64,000 bases of DNA, taken from NCBI GenBank assembly GCA_944391285.1, contig CALXSY010000010.1, positions 1 through 64,000 on the forward strand, written 5' to 3'. The stretch's first letter is position 1, and every line of letters starts with the position of its first letter. The position numbers and the translations under genes were made by a program. The notes under the pieces were generated by a model. It searched no databases. It worked only from the letters and a program-made list of their open reading frames with translations, and was not told where the DNA came from. Source of the stretch: an uncultured Clostridia bacterium (GTDB lineage: Bacteria > Bacillota > Peptococcia > Peptococcales > Peptococcaceae). Below are positions 15,714-24,579 of this stretch, one piece after another.

Positions 15714-16781
15714 ATGAATGTCATTAGCTTGTTCAGCGGCTGCGGGGGATTGGATTTAGGCTTTGAAAAAGCCGGCTTTAATATCCCGGTGGCTAATGAA
15801 TTTGACCCTGCAATTTTTGCAACCTTTAAAATAAATCACCCTCGCACCCACTTAATCGAAGGCGATATCAGAAAAATTACCACAGAAGAACTTAAACCCT
15901 TTGTTTCAGGGGAGCTTGACGGCATTATCGGCGGTCCTCCGTGTCAGTCCTGGTCGGAAGCCGGCGCTTTGCGGGGAATACAGGATGCCAGAGGGCAGTT
16001 ATTCTTTGATTATATAAGAATATTGAAGGATTTCAAGCCCAAGTTTTTCTTAGCCGAAAATGTCAGCGGCATGCTGGCTCACAGACACAATGAGGCAGTG
16101 CAAAATATCATCGGTCTGTTTGCTCAAGCGGGCTATGATGTTTCTTTGACGCTGGTCAACGCCAAAGATTACGGCGTTGCCGAAGAGCGCAAACGGGTGT
16201 TTTACATCGGTTTTAGAAAGGACTTGGCGGTAAACTTTGTTTTTCCCCGCGGCTCAACGGCTGACGATGCCAAAAAATTGACCTTGCGCGATGTGATCTG
16301 GGATTTACAGGCGCAGGCAGTGCCGGCAGGGGAGAAAAATCATCACAACCCCCAAGCTATTAATAATAACGAATATTTCACCGGATTGTTTTCGCCCATT
16401 TTTATGAGCCGCAATCGGGTAAAAAGCTGGGATGAGCAAGCTTTTACCGTCCAAGCTTCAGGCAGACAATGCCAGCTGCACCCGCAGGCGCCGAAAATGG
16501 AAAGGATTGCTCCCGATTTATTTCGTTTTGTCCCGGGTTATGAAGAGCTTTACCGGCGCATGAGCATCAGAGAAATTGCCCGTATTCAAGGATTTCCGGA
16601 TGATTTTAAATTTATCTATAAGGACACCAACACTGCCTATAAAATGATAGGCAATGCTGTGCCGGTTAATCTGGCTTATGAAATCGCCGAGGCTATTAAG
16701 CTTTTTTTGGAAGGCAACGGCGAAAAGGTAGTTGGTATTGATAAAGAGAAACGAGGCGAAAGAAATGCAAATAAGCTATAA
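15714..16781 (+). CDS. DNA (cytosine-5) methyltransferase, M.HaeIII-like (GGCC)
   Basis: 355 aa C5-methyltransferase with all key motifs: I ([17 protein letters not shown]), IV ([10 protein letters not shown], catalytic Cys77), VI (AENV, 115-118), VIII ([10 protein letters not shown]), IX/X ([26 protein letters not shown]). From memory, the run through [47 protein letters not shown] and ALYRR is very close to M.HaeIII, including the target-recognition region, which predicts methylation of GGCC at the internal C. The next gene resembles R.HaeIII, supporting this. GAGGTAAGAG precedes the ATG. Its own promoter lets modification be expressed first. Confidence 0.92.
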   Translation: MNVISLFSGCGGLDLGFEKAGFNIPVANEFDPAIFATFKINHPRTHLIEGDIRKITTEELKPFVSGELDGIIGGPPCQSWSEAGALRGIQDARGQLFFDYIRILKDFKPKFFLAENVSGMLAHRHNEAVQNIIGLFAQAGYDVSLTLVNAKDYGVAEERKRVFYIGFRKDLAVNFVFPRGSTADDAKKLTLRDVIWDLQAQAVPAGEKNHHNPQAINNNEYFTGLFSPIFMSRNRVKSWDEQAFTVQASGRQCQLHPQAPKMERIAPDLFRFVPGYEELYRRMSIREIARIQGFPDDFKFIYKDTNTAYKMIGNAVPVNLAYEIAEAIKLFLEGNGEKVVGIDKEKRGERNANKL

Positions 16782-17703
16782 CACTATCGGCAGAGCCTAC
16801 GAATATGCTTGGCTGGAAGTTTTGGACAAAGAATTGTCTGCTCTGCGAAAAACAAGAATCGTCAGCAACTCAAGCTTAAGAGATAATAGAAGAGCCTGGG
16901 ATAATCTTGAGGAAATGCGTAAAAATAAATTTATCGCCTCCGCTCAAGCAGCTGTTGAAACAATTTTGCGCTTAGAACCGCTGATGAGCGTAAAAGGTGA
17001 CGATGAACTGCTGTTAGAATTTCAGAGCGATGATTTAGGCGTGCTGGGCGATGTGCGGGATATCGTTATCAAACGGCCAAGCCTTGGCTGGGAAGTGGGC
17101 TTAAGCATTAAGCATAATCATGAGGCTATTAAGCACAGCCGCTTAAGCTATGGCTTGGATTTTGCCAAAGAATGGTTCGGCAATCCTTGCAGCCGGGAGT
17201 ATTGGCAGGAGGTCAAGCCGCTTTTTGATCGGCTGAAAGATGAAAAAAGCCGAGGGAGCAAATGGTCGGAATTGCCGGATAAAGAAAGCGGTGTTTATAT
17301 TCCCCTGCTTAAGGCTTTTATGGCGGAGATTAAACGGGCGGCTCAAGCCGATGCTGCTATGCCGCAAAAAATGGTGGAATACCTTATCGGCACCAAGGAT
17401 TATTATAAAATAATCAGCTATGACAAAAATCAAACCACGGTAATCCGCACCTTTAATATACACAATACTTTAGCCGCTCAAGCCTGCGAGGCTGTGCCTA
17501 CGGTGCAGCTGCCGACGGAGATTGTAGATTTAAAATTTAGATCATGGGGCAATAATACGGTGGAAATGCATTTAAACAACGGCTGGAGTCTGAGCTTTAG
17601 AATCCATAACGCCAGCGCTAAGGTTGAACCCAGCTTGAAATTCGATATTCAATTTCTCAAAATGCCCGCTTCAATCCTCAGCTTTACCCATCGCTGGAAA
17701 TAG
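16765..17703 (+). CDS. Type II restriction endonuclease, HaeIII-like
   Basis: 312 aa from the ATG at 16765, preceded by GAGGCGAAAG; the longer frame from 16732 has no ribosome site. Segments such as [61 protein letters not shown] and [21 protein letters not shown] match the R.HaeIII family as I know it. VRDIVI...WEVGLSIK fits a PD-(D/E)xK-type core. It should cut GGCC when unmethylated. It overlaps the methyltransferase gene by 17 bases in another frame, which couples restriction to prior translation of the methylase. GGCC sites occur in the window (for example 3665), so host DNA must be protected. Confidence 0.9.
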   Translation: MQISYNTIGRAYEYAWLEVLDKELSALRKTRIVSNSSLRDNRRAWDNLEEMRKNKFIASAQAAVETILRLEPLMSVKGDDELLLEFQSDDLGVLGDVRDIVIKRPSLGWEVGLSIKHNHEAIKHSRLSYGLDFAKEWFGNPCSREYWQEVKPLFDRLKDEKSRGSKWSELPDKESGVYIPLLKAFMAEIKRAAQADAAMPQKMVEYLIGTKDYYKIISYDKNQTTVIRTFNIHNTLAAQACEAVPTVQLPTEIVDLKFRSWGNNTVEMHLNNGWSLSFRIHNASAKVEPSLKFDIQFLKMPASILSFTHRWK

Positions 17704-17769
17704 TGCATAAAAAAGAAGCACTCAAGCGTCAGTTTGCGATAATTTTGATGTAAAAATATGATAATCAGA

Positions 17770-17798
17770 TTGCTTGTTTGCTTTAAAAGTGCTATAAT
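17770..17798 (+). promoter_or_regulatory. Promoter of the structured leader
   Basis: TTGCTT (17770-17775) and TATAAT (17793-17798) with a 17-base spacer. Transcription would start near 17805 and run through a folded leader of almost 200 bases before the gene at 18000. Confidence 0.6.
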
Positions 17799-17804
17799 AT
17801 CCTT

Positions 17805-17990
17805 AAACTAAATTTACATTAACAGAAACTGTAAGGTTAAAGGAGAAGCTTTAGGGGATAATTGTATTAGACTTACAGAGTTAAAAAAATCAGCAAGGTC
17901 TTTAAAGACCGATAGTTGATTTTCTGTAAGTCTATTGCTTTTTGTAGCAATAATGACCGATAAAGCATATAATATGGAAAAAGCTAATGG
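17805..17990 (+). ncRNA. Structured 5' leader with two competing helices (candidate attenuator or riboswitch)
   Basis: AGACTTACAG (17869-17878) pairs perfectly with CTGTAAGTCT (17924-17933). Inside it AAAATCA (17886-17892) pairs with TGATTTT (17917-17923), and GGTCTTTAAAGACC (17897-17910) forms the apical hairpin. An earlier CTGTAAG at 17829-17835 can pair with the same CTTACAG strand, giving a mutually exclusive alternative. ATTGC/GCAAT at about 17934-17951 may form a small following hairpin around TTTTT. No known riboswitch class was recognised. Confidence 0.5.
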
Positions 17991-17999
17991 GGTGAGAAG

Positions 18000-18431
18000 A
18001 TGCTCAAAGCTTATCCGGTTTATGTTGTTCGGGAAATTAGAGCCGGCGAAAGGCATGTTATCGAGCAACAGCTGAAAAATGAAAAGAAGCGCATTATTTG
18101 GCAGCAATTTTTTGACGGTTTTTTAAGCTACCGTCACTATGGAATTGCTTTAAGTGACGGTACGTTTGTCCATTTCCGCGGCAATGTGCAGTTTATCCAA
18201 ATAGAAGCCAGCATCCGCCGTACCGGCATAGAGGAGTTTTCCTGCGGAGAGAAGATTTGCAAAGCAGTGGATATCACTTGCACTTATTCGCCGGAAGAAA
18301 TTGCTGAACGAGCGTTAAGTCAATTAGGCAGTGATTTTGGCGGCTATAACTTTTTAAGCAATAATTGTGAACATTTTGCTTCCTGGTGCGCTAACGGCAA
18401 AAGAATATCCAAGCAGGTGCTGTTTCGTTAA
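18000..18431 (+). CDS. LRAT/NlpC-P60-like (DUF-type papain fold) protein
   Basis: 143 aa, soluble. YRHYGIALSDGTFVHF supplies the conserved His pair of the LRAT domain, and NNCEHFASWCANG contains the permuted papain-like Cys with its NCEHF signature. LRAT-fold enzymes are thiol acyltransferases or lipases; bacterial members are mostly uncharacterised. GGGGTGAG precedes the ATG. The gene follows an unusually long, structured leader, so its expression is probably controlled at the RNA level. It lies 18 bases before ymdB and may be co-transcribed with it. The specific reaction is unknown. Confidence 0.8.
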   Translation: MLKAYPVYVVREIRAGERHVIEQQLKNEKKRIIWQQFFDGFLSYRHYGIALSDGTFVHFRGNVQFIQIEASIRRTGIEEFSCGEKICKAVDITCTYSPEEIAERALSQLGSDFGGYNFLSNNCEHFASWCANGKRISKQVLFR

Positions 18432-18449
18432 AAAGAAAGAGGTTTTGGC

Positions 18450-19229
18450 ATGAAGGTATTGTTCGTCGCCGATATTTGCGGTGAGGTAGGTTTGGAAATG
18501 GCAGAAAAGCAGATCAATCGTCTGCGCCGAGAGGAAAAAATTGATTTTGTTGTAGCCAACGGCGAAAACGCAGCGCCGAAAAACGGCATTAACGAAAAAT
18601 CCCTGCGCCGCTTGCTTTTAGCAGGAGCCGACTGCATAACTTTAGGCAACCACAGCTTTGACTGCGCAGAAGTGCTGGATTTTATTGACCGCTCCGAGGA
18701 GCTGATCCGTCCCTATAACTATCCCCAAGGAACACCGGGCAAAGGCTGGTGTTTGCTGGAAAAAGGAGCAGAGCGCTTAGCGGTAGCCAGTTTGCTGGGC
18801 AATGTCTTTGTGAGCAATCTGCCTTCGCCCTTTGCAGCAGTAGATGATTTATTGGCAGAAATCAAAGCAAGCTGCGGGGTGAAAAATATCTTAATCGATA
18901 TTCACGCCGAAGTTACCTCAGAAAAAATTGCCTTAGCCTACTATTTGGACGGCAAAGTAAGTGCTGTCATCGGCACTCATACTCATGTGCAAACTGCCGA
19001 CGAAAAAATATTAGCCCAAGGCACCGGTTATTTGACCGACTGCGGAATGTGCGGTGCTTATGAATCGGTTTTGGGCGTAGACGCAGCTTTAGCCATAGAA
19101 CGCTTCAGGACTCAAAGGCCGGTGCGCTTTGCCCAAGCTAAAGGCAAAGGGCAGTTTAACGGCTGCATACTGGAGATAACCAATGGCAAAACTATAAGCA
19201 TAAAAAGGATAAATATTGTCGAAAAGTAA
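18450..19229 (+). CDS. ymdB: YmdB-family metallophosphoesterase
   Basis: 259 aa, full family length. Metal-binding motifs run in order: VADICGEVG (Asp), ANGENAAPKNGI (Glu/Asn), LGNHSFD (Asn-His), DIHAE and GTHTHVQTAD (His-x-His). In B. subtilis YmdB is a 2',3'-cyclic nucleotide phosphodiesterase that affects the switch between motility and biofilm. In this family's common genome context it precedes spoVS, as here. AAAGAGGTTTTGGC precedes the ATG. Cytoplasmic. Confidence 0.92.
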   Translation: MKVLFVADICGEVGLEMAEKQINRLRREEKIDFVVANGENAAPKNGINEKSLRRLLLAGADCITLGNHSFDCAEVLDFIDRSEELIRPYNYPQGTPGKGWCLLEKGAERLAVASLLGNVFVSNLPSPFAAVDDLLAEIKASCGVKNILIDIHAEVTSEKIALAYYLDGKVSAVIGTHTHVQTADEKILAQGTGYLTDCGMCGAYESVLGVDAALAIERFRTQRPVRFAQAKGKGQFNGCILEITNGKTISIKRINIVEK

Positions 19230-19253
19230 CTAGAAATAATTTACAAAAATTGC

Positions 19254-19278
19254 AGGAGTTTCCTTAAAATGGTAGAAT
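19254..19278 (+). promoter_or_regulatory. SigH-type promoter of spoVS
   Basis: AGGAGTT at 19254-19260, an 11-base spacer and GTAGAAT at 19272-19278 fit the SigH consensus (RnAGGAwWW, N11-12, RnnGAATww). spoVS of B. subtilis is SigH-dependent, which supports the reading. Confidence 0.7.
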
Positions 19279-19314
19279 TAGTTATTAATCACTTTTTAAG
19301 GAGGCAAAATTTTT

Positions 19315-19575
19315 ATGGAAGTATTGAAGGTTTCAGCAAAATCCAACCCAAATTCGGTGGCAGGAGCTTTAGCAGGAGTTATTCGGGAGCGGGGCTGTGC
19401 AGAAATGCAGGCTATCGGTGCCGGAGCTCTAAATCAAGCAGTGAAAGCGGTAGCTATTGCCCGAGGTTTTGTAGCACCCAGCGGGATTGATCTCATTTGT
19501 GTACCGGCTTTTACCGATATTACCATCGAGAGTGAAGAACGTACGGCGATTAAACTAATTGTAGAACCACGCTAG
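19315..19575 (+). CDS. spoVS: Stage V sporulation protein S
   Basis: 86 aa, the exact family size. The sequence MEVLKVSAKSNPNSVAGALA...IGAGALNQAVKAVAIARGF is nearly invariant among SpoVS proteins, a small Alba-like fold. SpoVS controls progress of spore coat and core formation and cell division in B. subtilis. AAGGAGG precedes the ATG. It has its own SigH-type promoter and a terminator, and sits beside ymdB as in most spore formers. Confidence 0.96.
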   Translation: MEVLKVSAKSNPNSVAGALAGVIRERGCAEMQAIGAGALNQAVKAVAIARGFVAPSGIDLICVPAFTDITIESEERTAIKLIVEPR

Positions 19576-19582
19576 GATTTTG

Positions 19583-19608
19583 ACCATGGCCTTTGCCATG
19601 GTTTTTTT
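19583..19608 (+). terminator. Terminator of spoVS
   Basis: ACCATGGC/GCCATGGT, an 8-bp stem with loop CTTT and a run of seven Ts. Confidence 0.9.
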
Positions 19609-19626
19609 ATTTTAGGAGGAAAAGAA

Positions 19627-20556
19627 ATGTTTATTTTTGATGCTCATTGTGACAGCTTGTCCTGTGAGGCGAGCAATAACAGCCCCTTAGCGCAGAGAAA
19701 TCCATTACGCCAATGGGATTTTGCAGCAATTAAGGACAGCAACTGGCTGCAAGTGATGGCAGTTTTTATCGATAAAGCAAAGAGAAATGAGATTACTCTG
19801 GCTGATTTTCTTCTGCTTTATAAGCGCCTGCAGCAGGAATTAGCACAAAATCCCCAAATCAAATGGCTGAAAACAGCGGATGATTTGCGAAAATTTGACG
19901 AGTCCAGCCAAGGCATTATTCTGGGCTTAGAGGGAGCAGAGGCGCTGGAAGCAAAGGCAGAAAACATAAACTATCTTTACGACTTAGGCGTTCGGGTGCT
20001 GGGCTTGGCTTGGAACAATGACAATGCCTTTGCCGGCGGCACTTATGGCTCGCGAGAAGGTTTAACGGACTTAGGCAAAAGGGCGGTAAAAATGGTGAAT
20101 GATCTGCCCCTTATTTTGGACGGCGCTCATCTGGCAGATAAATCCTTAGCCGATCTTTTGCGCCTGAGTCAAAAGCCGATCATCGTTTCTCATGCCAACA
20201 GCCGCCGTCTTTGCCCTCATCTGCGCAATCTGAGTGATGAAATATTGCGGGAAATAGCCAAAAACGGCGGTGTAGTCGGCGTTACTTATGTTAAGGATTT
20301 TTTAAAGCCGGATAAAAATGAAGCAAATATCGTGTCGGTGGCAGAGCATATTATGCACATGGTTGAGATAATGGGCATTGAGCATGTGGGCTTGGGCTCC
20401 GATTTCGACGGTATCGACGAGCCCTTGCCTGGTTTGGAGCGGGCAGAAAAAACTATTTCCCTGCGCCCCTATTTAAAGGCGCTGGGATTTACCGCAGAAG
20501 ATATGGCGCTTATTATGGGTGAAAACTTTAAGCGGGTTATGCTTGAGGTTCTATAA
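19627..20556 (+). CDS. Membrane dipeptidase-like metallopeptidase (family M19)
   Basis: 309 aa. DAHCDSL at the N terminus gives the first zinc ligands, GLEGAEAL the bridging Glu, VSHANSRRLCPH the middle His ligands and HVGLGSDFDG the last Asp, together the renal-dipeptidase signature. Such enzymes cleave dipeptides, including D-residue or dehydro-dipeptides, and may recycle peptidoglycan peptides. No signal peptide, so cytoplasmic. TTAGGAGGAAAAGA precedes the ATG. Its 3' end overlaps the tail of the convergent gene at 20537 by 20 bases. Confidence 0.9.
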   Translation: MFIFDAHCDSLSCEASNNSPLAQRNPLRQWDFAAIKDSNWLQVMAVFIDKAKRNEITLADFLLLYKRLQQELAQNPQIKWLKTADDLRKFDESSQGIILGLEGAEALEAKAENINYLYDLGVRVLGLAWNNDNAFAGGTYGSREGLTDLGKRAVKMVNDLPLILDGAHLADKSLADLLRLSQKPIIVSHANSRRLCPHLRNLSDEILREIAKNGGVVGVTYVKDFLKPDKNEANIVSVAEHIMHMVEIMGIEHVGLGSDFDGIDEPLPGLERAEKTISLRPYLKALGFTAEDMALIMGENFKRVMLEVL

Positions 20557-21676
20557 ATTTGTTATAGGTAATTAATTTTTCTGTGTTAGTGTTTTTCGCT
20601 AAATTTTCCGCAGGAACCAAACTGCTTGCATTTGATAAGTTTTCGCGATTTTTAACAGGCTGTGTAGCTGATTTTGCCTGAGGTTTTGGCTTGCCGTCTT
20701 GCTTGGTTTTTTGGCAATTTTCGCTGTGCTGAGGAGCTTTGAACGGAGAACAATTACTGCCAAAAGGAGACTTGCTAAAAGGTGACGGCAGTTTAAAAGT
20801 ATTCATGCCGGGAGTTTTGGCAGAGAAAGTTTGCGGTGCCGGAAGCTTTAAATTGCTTTTGAATTTCTGAAAAAGCCTGATTTCCGGGGCAAAAGGATTG
20901 GTGAAAGCGGGAGCTTGCGGTTTTGGTTTAGGAGCTTGAGCCTGAGAATTGACCAGATTGATAAATTCCAAATTGCTGGGCATAATCAAGCCCAAAGAAC
21001 GCTGAGCAAAGACATAATCAGGGCTGATTTGGGCAAAATTCTGTGCTTTGGAGCGCAAATTGAGCCAGCTGAAGCGCATTTTTTTGGTGCGGTTTAAGCT
21101 GTTTTCTAACATATCTAAATAATTGCTGTAATCGCCGGGAATTTTGCCGGGGTTTTGATTGGCAAAAGTTAAAAAATCAGCCAGAAGCTCATTTATTTGC
21201 TGATAATCCCAGATGCAAGCTAAAGCAGGTGTATGCAAACGGCGTTCGCCGCTAATGGTGGTGATGACAGGATTGCTGCGGGTTTGGGCTTGAAATTGGA
21301 TAGGCGCAACGGAGATAACTTGAATGTTTTCTTGATCTCTTATAATTTGCAGCAATTTCTGCGCAGAAGACGGATCAGGATTAAGTAAAAAAGCGATTGT
21401 TTTCGGAGAGTCATCGTAAATATTGTACTCCAAGACATTGAGCCACAGCGCAAAACGCTTGATAAAGCTATTAAGCGACGAAGAATTATTTAAATACAAA
21501 TCAGCAGTTAAGCTTATGGGTAAGCCTGTCAGAAAATCTAAATCTTCGCTGCTGTAGCGGCAAGTGCTGTAGCGATTTATTGCCTCCTTTAGATATGGAC
21601 GATACTCTGCCGGCAGAAAATATTCTCCGCTTAGTAATTCCAGCAAATATTCCTTTTGACCGTTCGACAGTTTCAT
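20537..21676 (-). CDS. Unknown protein with long low-complexity C terminus
   Basis: 379 aa, not recognised. Residues 1-235 look folded: a helical start (LSNGQKEYLLELLSGEYFLPAEYRPYLKEAINRYS) followed by a mixed region with many Asn, Leu and Phe. Residues about 236-379 are predicted disordered, rich in Pro, Lys, Gln, Asn, Phe and Ser, with repeated short units such as PSPFSKSPFGS, PKPKPQAPAF and KPKPQAKSATQP. AGAGGTGCGGTCCT precedes the ATG. No signal peptide or membrane segment. The gene is convergent with the M19 peptidase, overlapping it by 20 bases, and divergent from an exported NAGPA protein. The tail resembles scaffold or spore-structure proteins in style, but no function can be assigned. 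Confidence 0.7.
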   Translation of the reverse strand: MKLSNGQKEYLLELLSGEYFLPAEYRPYLKEAINRYSTCRYSSEDLDFLTGLPISLTADLYLNNSSSLNSFIKRFALWLNVLEYNIYDDSPKTIAFLLNPDPSSAQKLLQIIRDQENIQVISVAPIQFQAQTRSNPVITTISGERRLHTPALACIWDYQQINELLADFLTFANQNPGKIPGDYSNYLDMLENSLNRTKKMRFSWLNLRSKAQNFAQISPDYVFAQRSLGLIMPSNLEFINLVNSQAQAPKPKPQAPAFTNPFAPEIRLFQKFKSNLKLPAPQTFSAKTPGMNTFKLPSPFSKSPFGSNCSPFKAPQHSENCQKTKQDGKPKPQAKSATQPVKNRENLSNASSLVPAENLAKNTNTEKLITYNKFIEPQA

Positions 21677-21858
21677 AGGACCGCACCTCTTTATTATTTG
21701 ATTTCGGAAATAACCTTGATATTACTTATGAGGAAAGCATTTACTTGGTGCATAAATATTGGCAAAGAAAAAATTAAACTTCAGGCAGGATAAAAAATGA
21801 CAAAAAGGGAAACTAAAATAGTATAAAATGCAGTGAAAAAGAAAAGAAGGGGAAAAAA

Positions 21859-24405
21859 ATGAAGAAAAAAATTATTACGACACTTATTTTGCTTTGTTTT
21901 ATGCTGCAAAGCTATTCTTTGGCTTGGGCAAGTACGCCCCAGAGTGTATCAACGCAGAATATTACCAGCGGTGCAACCCAGACAGTTTATAACTGGGCAA
22001 CCGATAAAGGCAATGTCAAGATATCTGTCGTAACAGTGGATTTGAATGATCCGTATGCTTACTTAACTATCGTTCCCGGCGGCGGACGCTTTTGCGAACG
22101 CAGCACGGTTTCACAAATGACTGCCATGACTAATCCGGTAGCCTTAACTAACGGTGACTTTTTTAATATGTCAGCGGAAGGCGCACCTATCGGAGCTACA
22201 GTTATTGACAGTGAATTAGTTTCTTCGCCGTCTTATCTGACCGGCACTTATGCTTTAGGCATTACCAATGACCGCAAGGCTTATATTGAGCAGTTCAGCT
22301 TCAGCGGCTATGTTGCCAATAAATCAAGCGGAGTAAGCTTCCCCTTATCCGGGGTAAATAAGACTTATTACTGGCAGGAAAATGATAATTCCCACAGTCA
22401 TTTAAATAAACTGCACCTTTATACTGATATGTGGGGCGGCACAACCCGCGGTCAGGATAGTTATTCCACCGATGTGGCTGAAGCCTTGATTCAGGATAAT
22501 AAAGTTATCGGAGTTAAATCGGACGGAGCTTATCCCACTTCCGTGTCGGAAGGAGTGCAGATTCTGCACGGTGACGGAGAGGCTGCGGAGTTTATCCGCA
22601 ATTTATTGATCGGTGATGAGCTGGAAATAAACTATCAGATGACGCCGGATAAAGACTGGCAAATGGTTATCGGCGGTCATGCGTTGCTGGTTGACAACGG
22701 ACAAACTGTTCCTTATACTAAAGATTTGTCCTCCTTAGGCGGTGTCAGAGCCAGAACGGCGGTAGGTATTTCGGCTGATGGCAGCAAAGTCTACATTGCC
22801 GCGGTGGAAGGCAGAACCTATGAAAGCGCCGGGTTGTCTTTGGACAATCTCGCTTCCTTTATGCAGTATATCGGCGCTTATAAAGCAGTTAATTTAGACG
22901 GCGGCGGCTCTACAGCAATGACTGTGCGGGATTTGGGCTCCACTACCGCCACCAGAGTGATTAATCCGGAGGGCAACGGCAGTGAGCGCAAGGTAGTAGA
23001 AGGATTAGCCTTATTTTCTACCGCTCCCCAAGGGGCATTGGCAGGAATCAAAGTAGTAGGCTCACAAAAGCTTTTTATCGGTGAGAGCGCCCAATTCACC
23101 GCTCAAGGCTGGGATGAGTATTACAATCCTTATTCCTTAAGCGATACCGCTTTAACCTACGGCGACAGTGCCGGCTTAGGCACCTGGCAGGGCAATACTT
23201 TTACTGCCGCTAAAGCCGGAGAAACTAATATAACCATTACTGCCAACGGTATTCAAGGCGTACACTATCTTCAAGTCATAGGCGTGGAGGCTGTTGATCA
23301 TCTGGAGCTTTCCTGCGATAATGACAATGTCATCAGCGGCGGCATGGTGCAGATAAGTGCGAAAGCTGTTTTAAAGGATGGCACAACTAAAACCCTTTCG
23401 CCCAGTCTTTTAACCTTCCAGGCAGAGGGCGGCACTATTGACGAAAAGGGCATTTTAACCGTAACAGCTTCCAGCGGCAATGTTTTAGTGAAAGCGGACT
23501 TTGAAGGTTTAAGCGCAGAAAAGACCATTAAAGTAACTGCCGCTACCCAGCAGTATCTTTTGGATAATTTAAATGGTATTTCCTCACACACCAGCCCTGA
23601 TGAAGTAACGGGCAGTGTGGAGTTAGCCGCTGATCCGGCAGGCGGAAGCCAGCAAGTGCTGAAATTAAACTATAATTTCAGCAATACTAAAGAAACCGCC
23701 GCTTCTTATATAGTATTCGAGCAGGATGCTGTAAAGCTTTCTTCTAACACCAAAAAAATGATGGTCGATATTTATGGTTCCGGCAACAATGAATGGGTCA
23801 GAGTGGAGTTGCGAGATAAGGATGAAAATGTTTATCGCTACACTTTAGCCCAAAATGTCGACTGGCAAGGCTGGAAGAGCGTAGAATTGGATTTGAGCAA
23901 CGAAACTATTGCTCAAGACGCGTATCTGTGGCGCATCTATACAGTTGAAAACGCCAACGAAGCTCGCCCTGTGGTTGAGGATCGCAGCTTGTATTTCCGC
24001 AATTTGCGCTTGAGTGCTTCCAGCGGTGATTTAGTTAATATCCGCCTGCAAATCGGCAGCAATGTACTCATCGCCAATGAGCTTTCCTCCACTATGGATA
24101 CTGCTCCTTATGTGACAGCAAACGGCAGAACTATGGTGCCGGTACGCTTTATCACTGAGGCTTTAGGCGGTGAAGCTGTCTGGGATGGAGAAAATCAGCG
24201 GGTCAGCTTGATTTTGGATAATAATTTAATTCAGATGTATATCGGTGAAAGCACCATGGAGGTTAACGGCATAAGCAAATCCTTAGATGCTCCGGCAACT
24301 ATTCAAAACAGCCGTACCATGATTCCGCTCCGAGCAGTCAGCGAAGCCTTTGGCTTAGTGGTAAATTACGATGGCACTGATCAGAGCATCACGATTTTTA
24401 ATTAG
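21859..24405 (+). CDS. Exported NAGPA-domain (phosphodiester glycosidase) protein with copper-amine-oxidase-N repeats
   Basis: 848 aa. A cleavable signal peptide (MKKKIITTLILLCFMLQSYS...AWAS) is followed by a NAGPA/phosphodiester glycosidase domain (about 60-390) with ALTNGDFFN, GIS..G and the diagnostic AVNLDGGGSTAM. Then come Ig-like bacterial domains (about 395-570), a beta-sandwich region resembling a carbohydrate-binding module (about 575-720), and a C-terminal copper-amine-oxidase N-terminal-type domain (TANGRTMVPVRFITEALGGE...NSRTMIPLRAVSEAFG), common in clostridial surface proteins and thought to bind cell wall. It probably hydrolyses a sugar-1-phosphodiester outside the cell, such as a teichoic or capsular linkage. 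GAAGGGGAAAAAA precedes the ATG. Confidence 0.88.
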   Translation: MKKKIITTLILLCFMLQSYSLAWASTPQSVSTQNITSGATQTVYNWATDKGNVKISVVTVDLNDPYAYLTIVPGGGRFCERSTVSQMTAMTNPVALTNGDFFNMSAEGAPIGATVIDSELVSSPSYLTGTYALGITNDRKAYIEQFSFSGYVANKSSGVSFPLSGVNKTYYWQENDNSHSHLNKLHLYTDMWGGTTRGQDSYSTDVAEALIQDNKVIGVKSDGAYPTSVSEGVQILHGDGEAAEFIRNLLIGDELEINYQMTPDKDWQMVIGGHALLVDNGQTVPYTKDLSSLGGVRARTAVGISADGSKVYIAAVEGRTYESAGLSLDNLASFMQYIGAYKAVNLDGGGSTAMTVRDLGSTTATRVINPEGNGSERKVVEGLALFSTAPQGALAGIKVVGSQKLFIGESAQFTAQGWDEYYNPYSLSDTALTYGDSAGLGTWQGNTFTAAKAGETNITITANGIQGVHYLQVIGVEAVDHLELSCDNDNVISGGMVQISAKAVLKDGTTKTLSPSLLTFQAEGGTIDEKGILTVTASSGNVLVKADFEGLSAEKTIKVTAATQQYLLDNLNGISSHTSPDEVTGSVELAADPAGGSQQVLKLNYNFSNTKETAASYIVFEQDAVKLSSNTKKMMVDIYGSGNNEWVRVELRDKDENVYRYTLAQNVDWQGWKSVELDLSNETIAQDAYLWRIYTVENANEARPVVEDRSLYFRNLRLSASSGDLVNIRLQIGSNVLIANELSSTMDTAPYVTANGRTMVPVRFITEALGGEAVWDGENQRVSLILDNNLIQMYIGESTMEVNGISKSLDAPATIQNSRTMIPLRAVSEAFGLVVNYDGTDQSITIFN

Positions 24406-24421
24406 TTTCCCCCAAGCTTTT

Positions 24422-24457
24422 AAGGCTTATCATCAGGATAGATGATAAGCCTTTTTT
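24422..24457 (+). terminator. Terminator of the NAGPA gene
   Basis: AAGGCTTATCATC/GATGATAAGCCTT, a perfect 13-bp stem with a 6-base loop and a T run. Confidence 0.93.
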
Positions 24458-24498
24458 GATAGTTAAAAAAATTTCACTTAAATTTTATCATACCTGTC

Positions 24499-24526
24499 TT
24501 GACGAATATATTTTTTGCGGTATAAT
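24499..24526 (+). promoter_or_regulatory. Promoter of the ThrE-like gene
   Basis: TTGACG (24499-24504), 16-base spacer, TATAAT (24521-24526). Confidence 0.7.
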
Positions 24527-24579
24527 AATTAGCGGTTGCAAATTTTTTACATACTATTCTATTTTTAAGGAGGATAGAA

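Noticed and set aside
15714-17703. Clear depletion of GGCC in the window because of the HaeIII-like system
   Set aside because: GGCC sites are plainly present (for example 3665) and a count against expectation was not possible by eye.
17702-17722. Possible terminator after the HaeIII-like endonuclease
   Set aside because: AGTGC/GCACT is only 5 bp with an 11-base loop and no T run follows.
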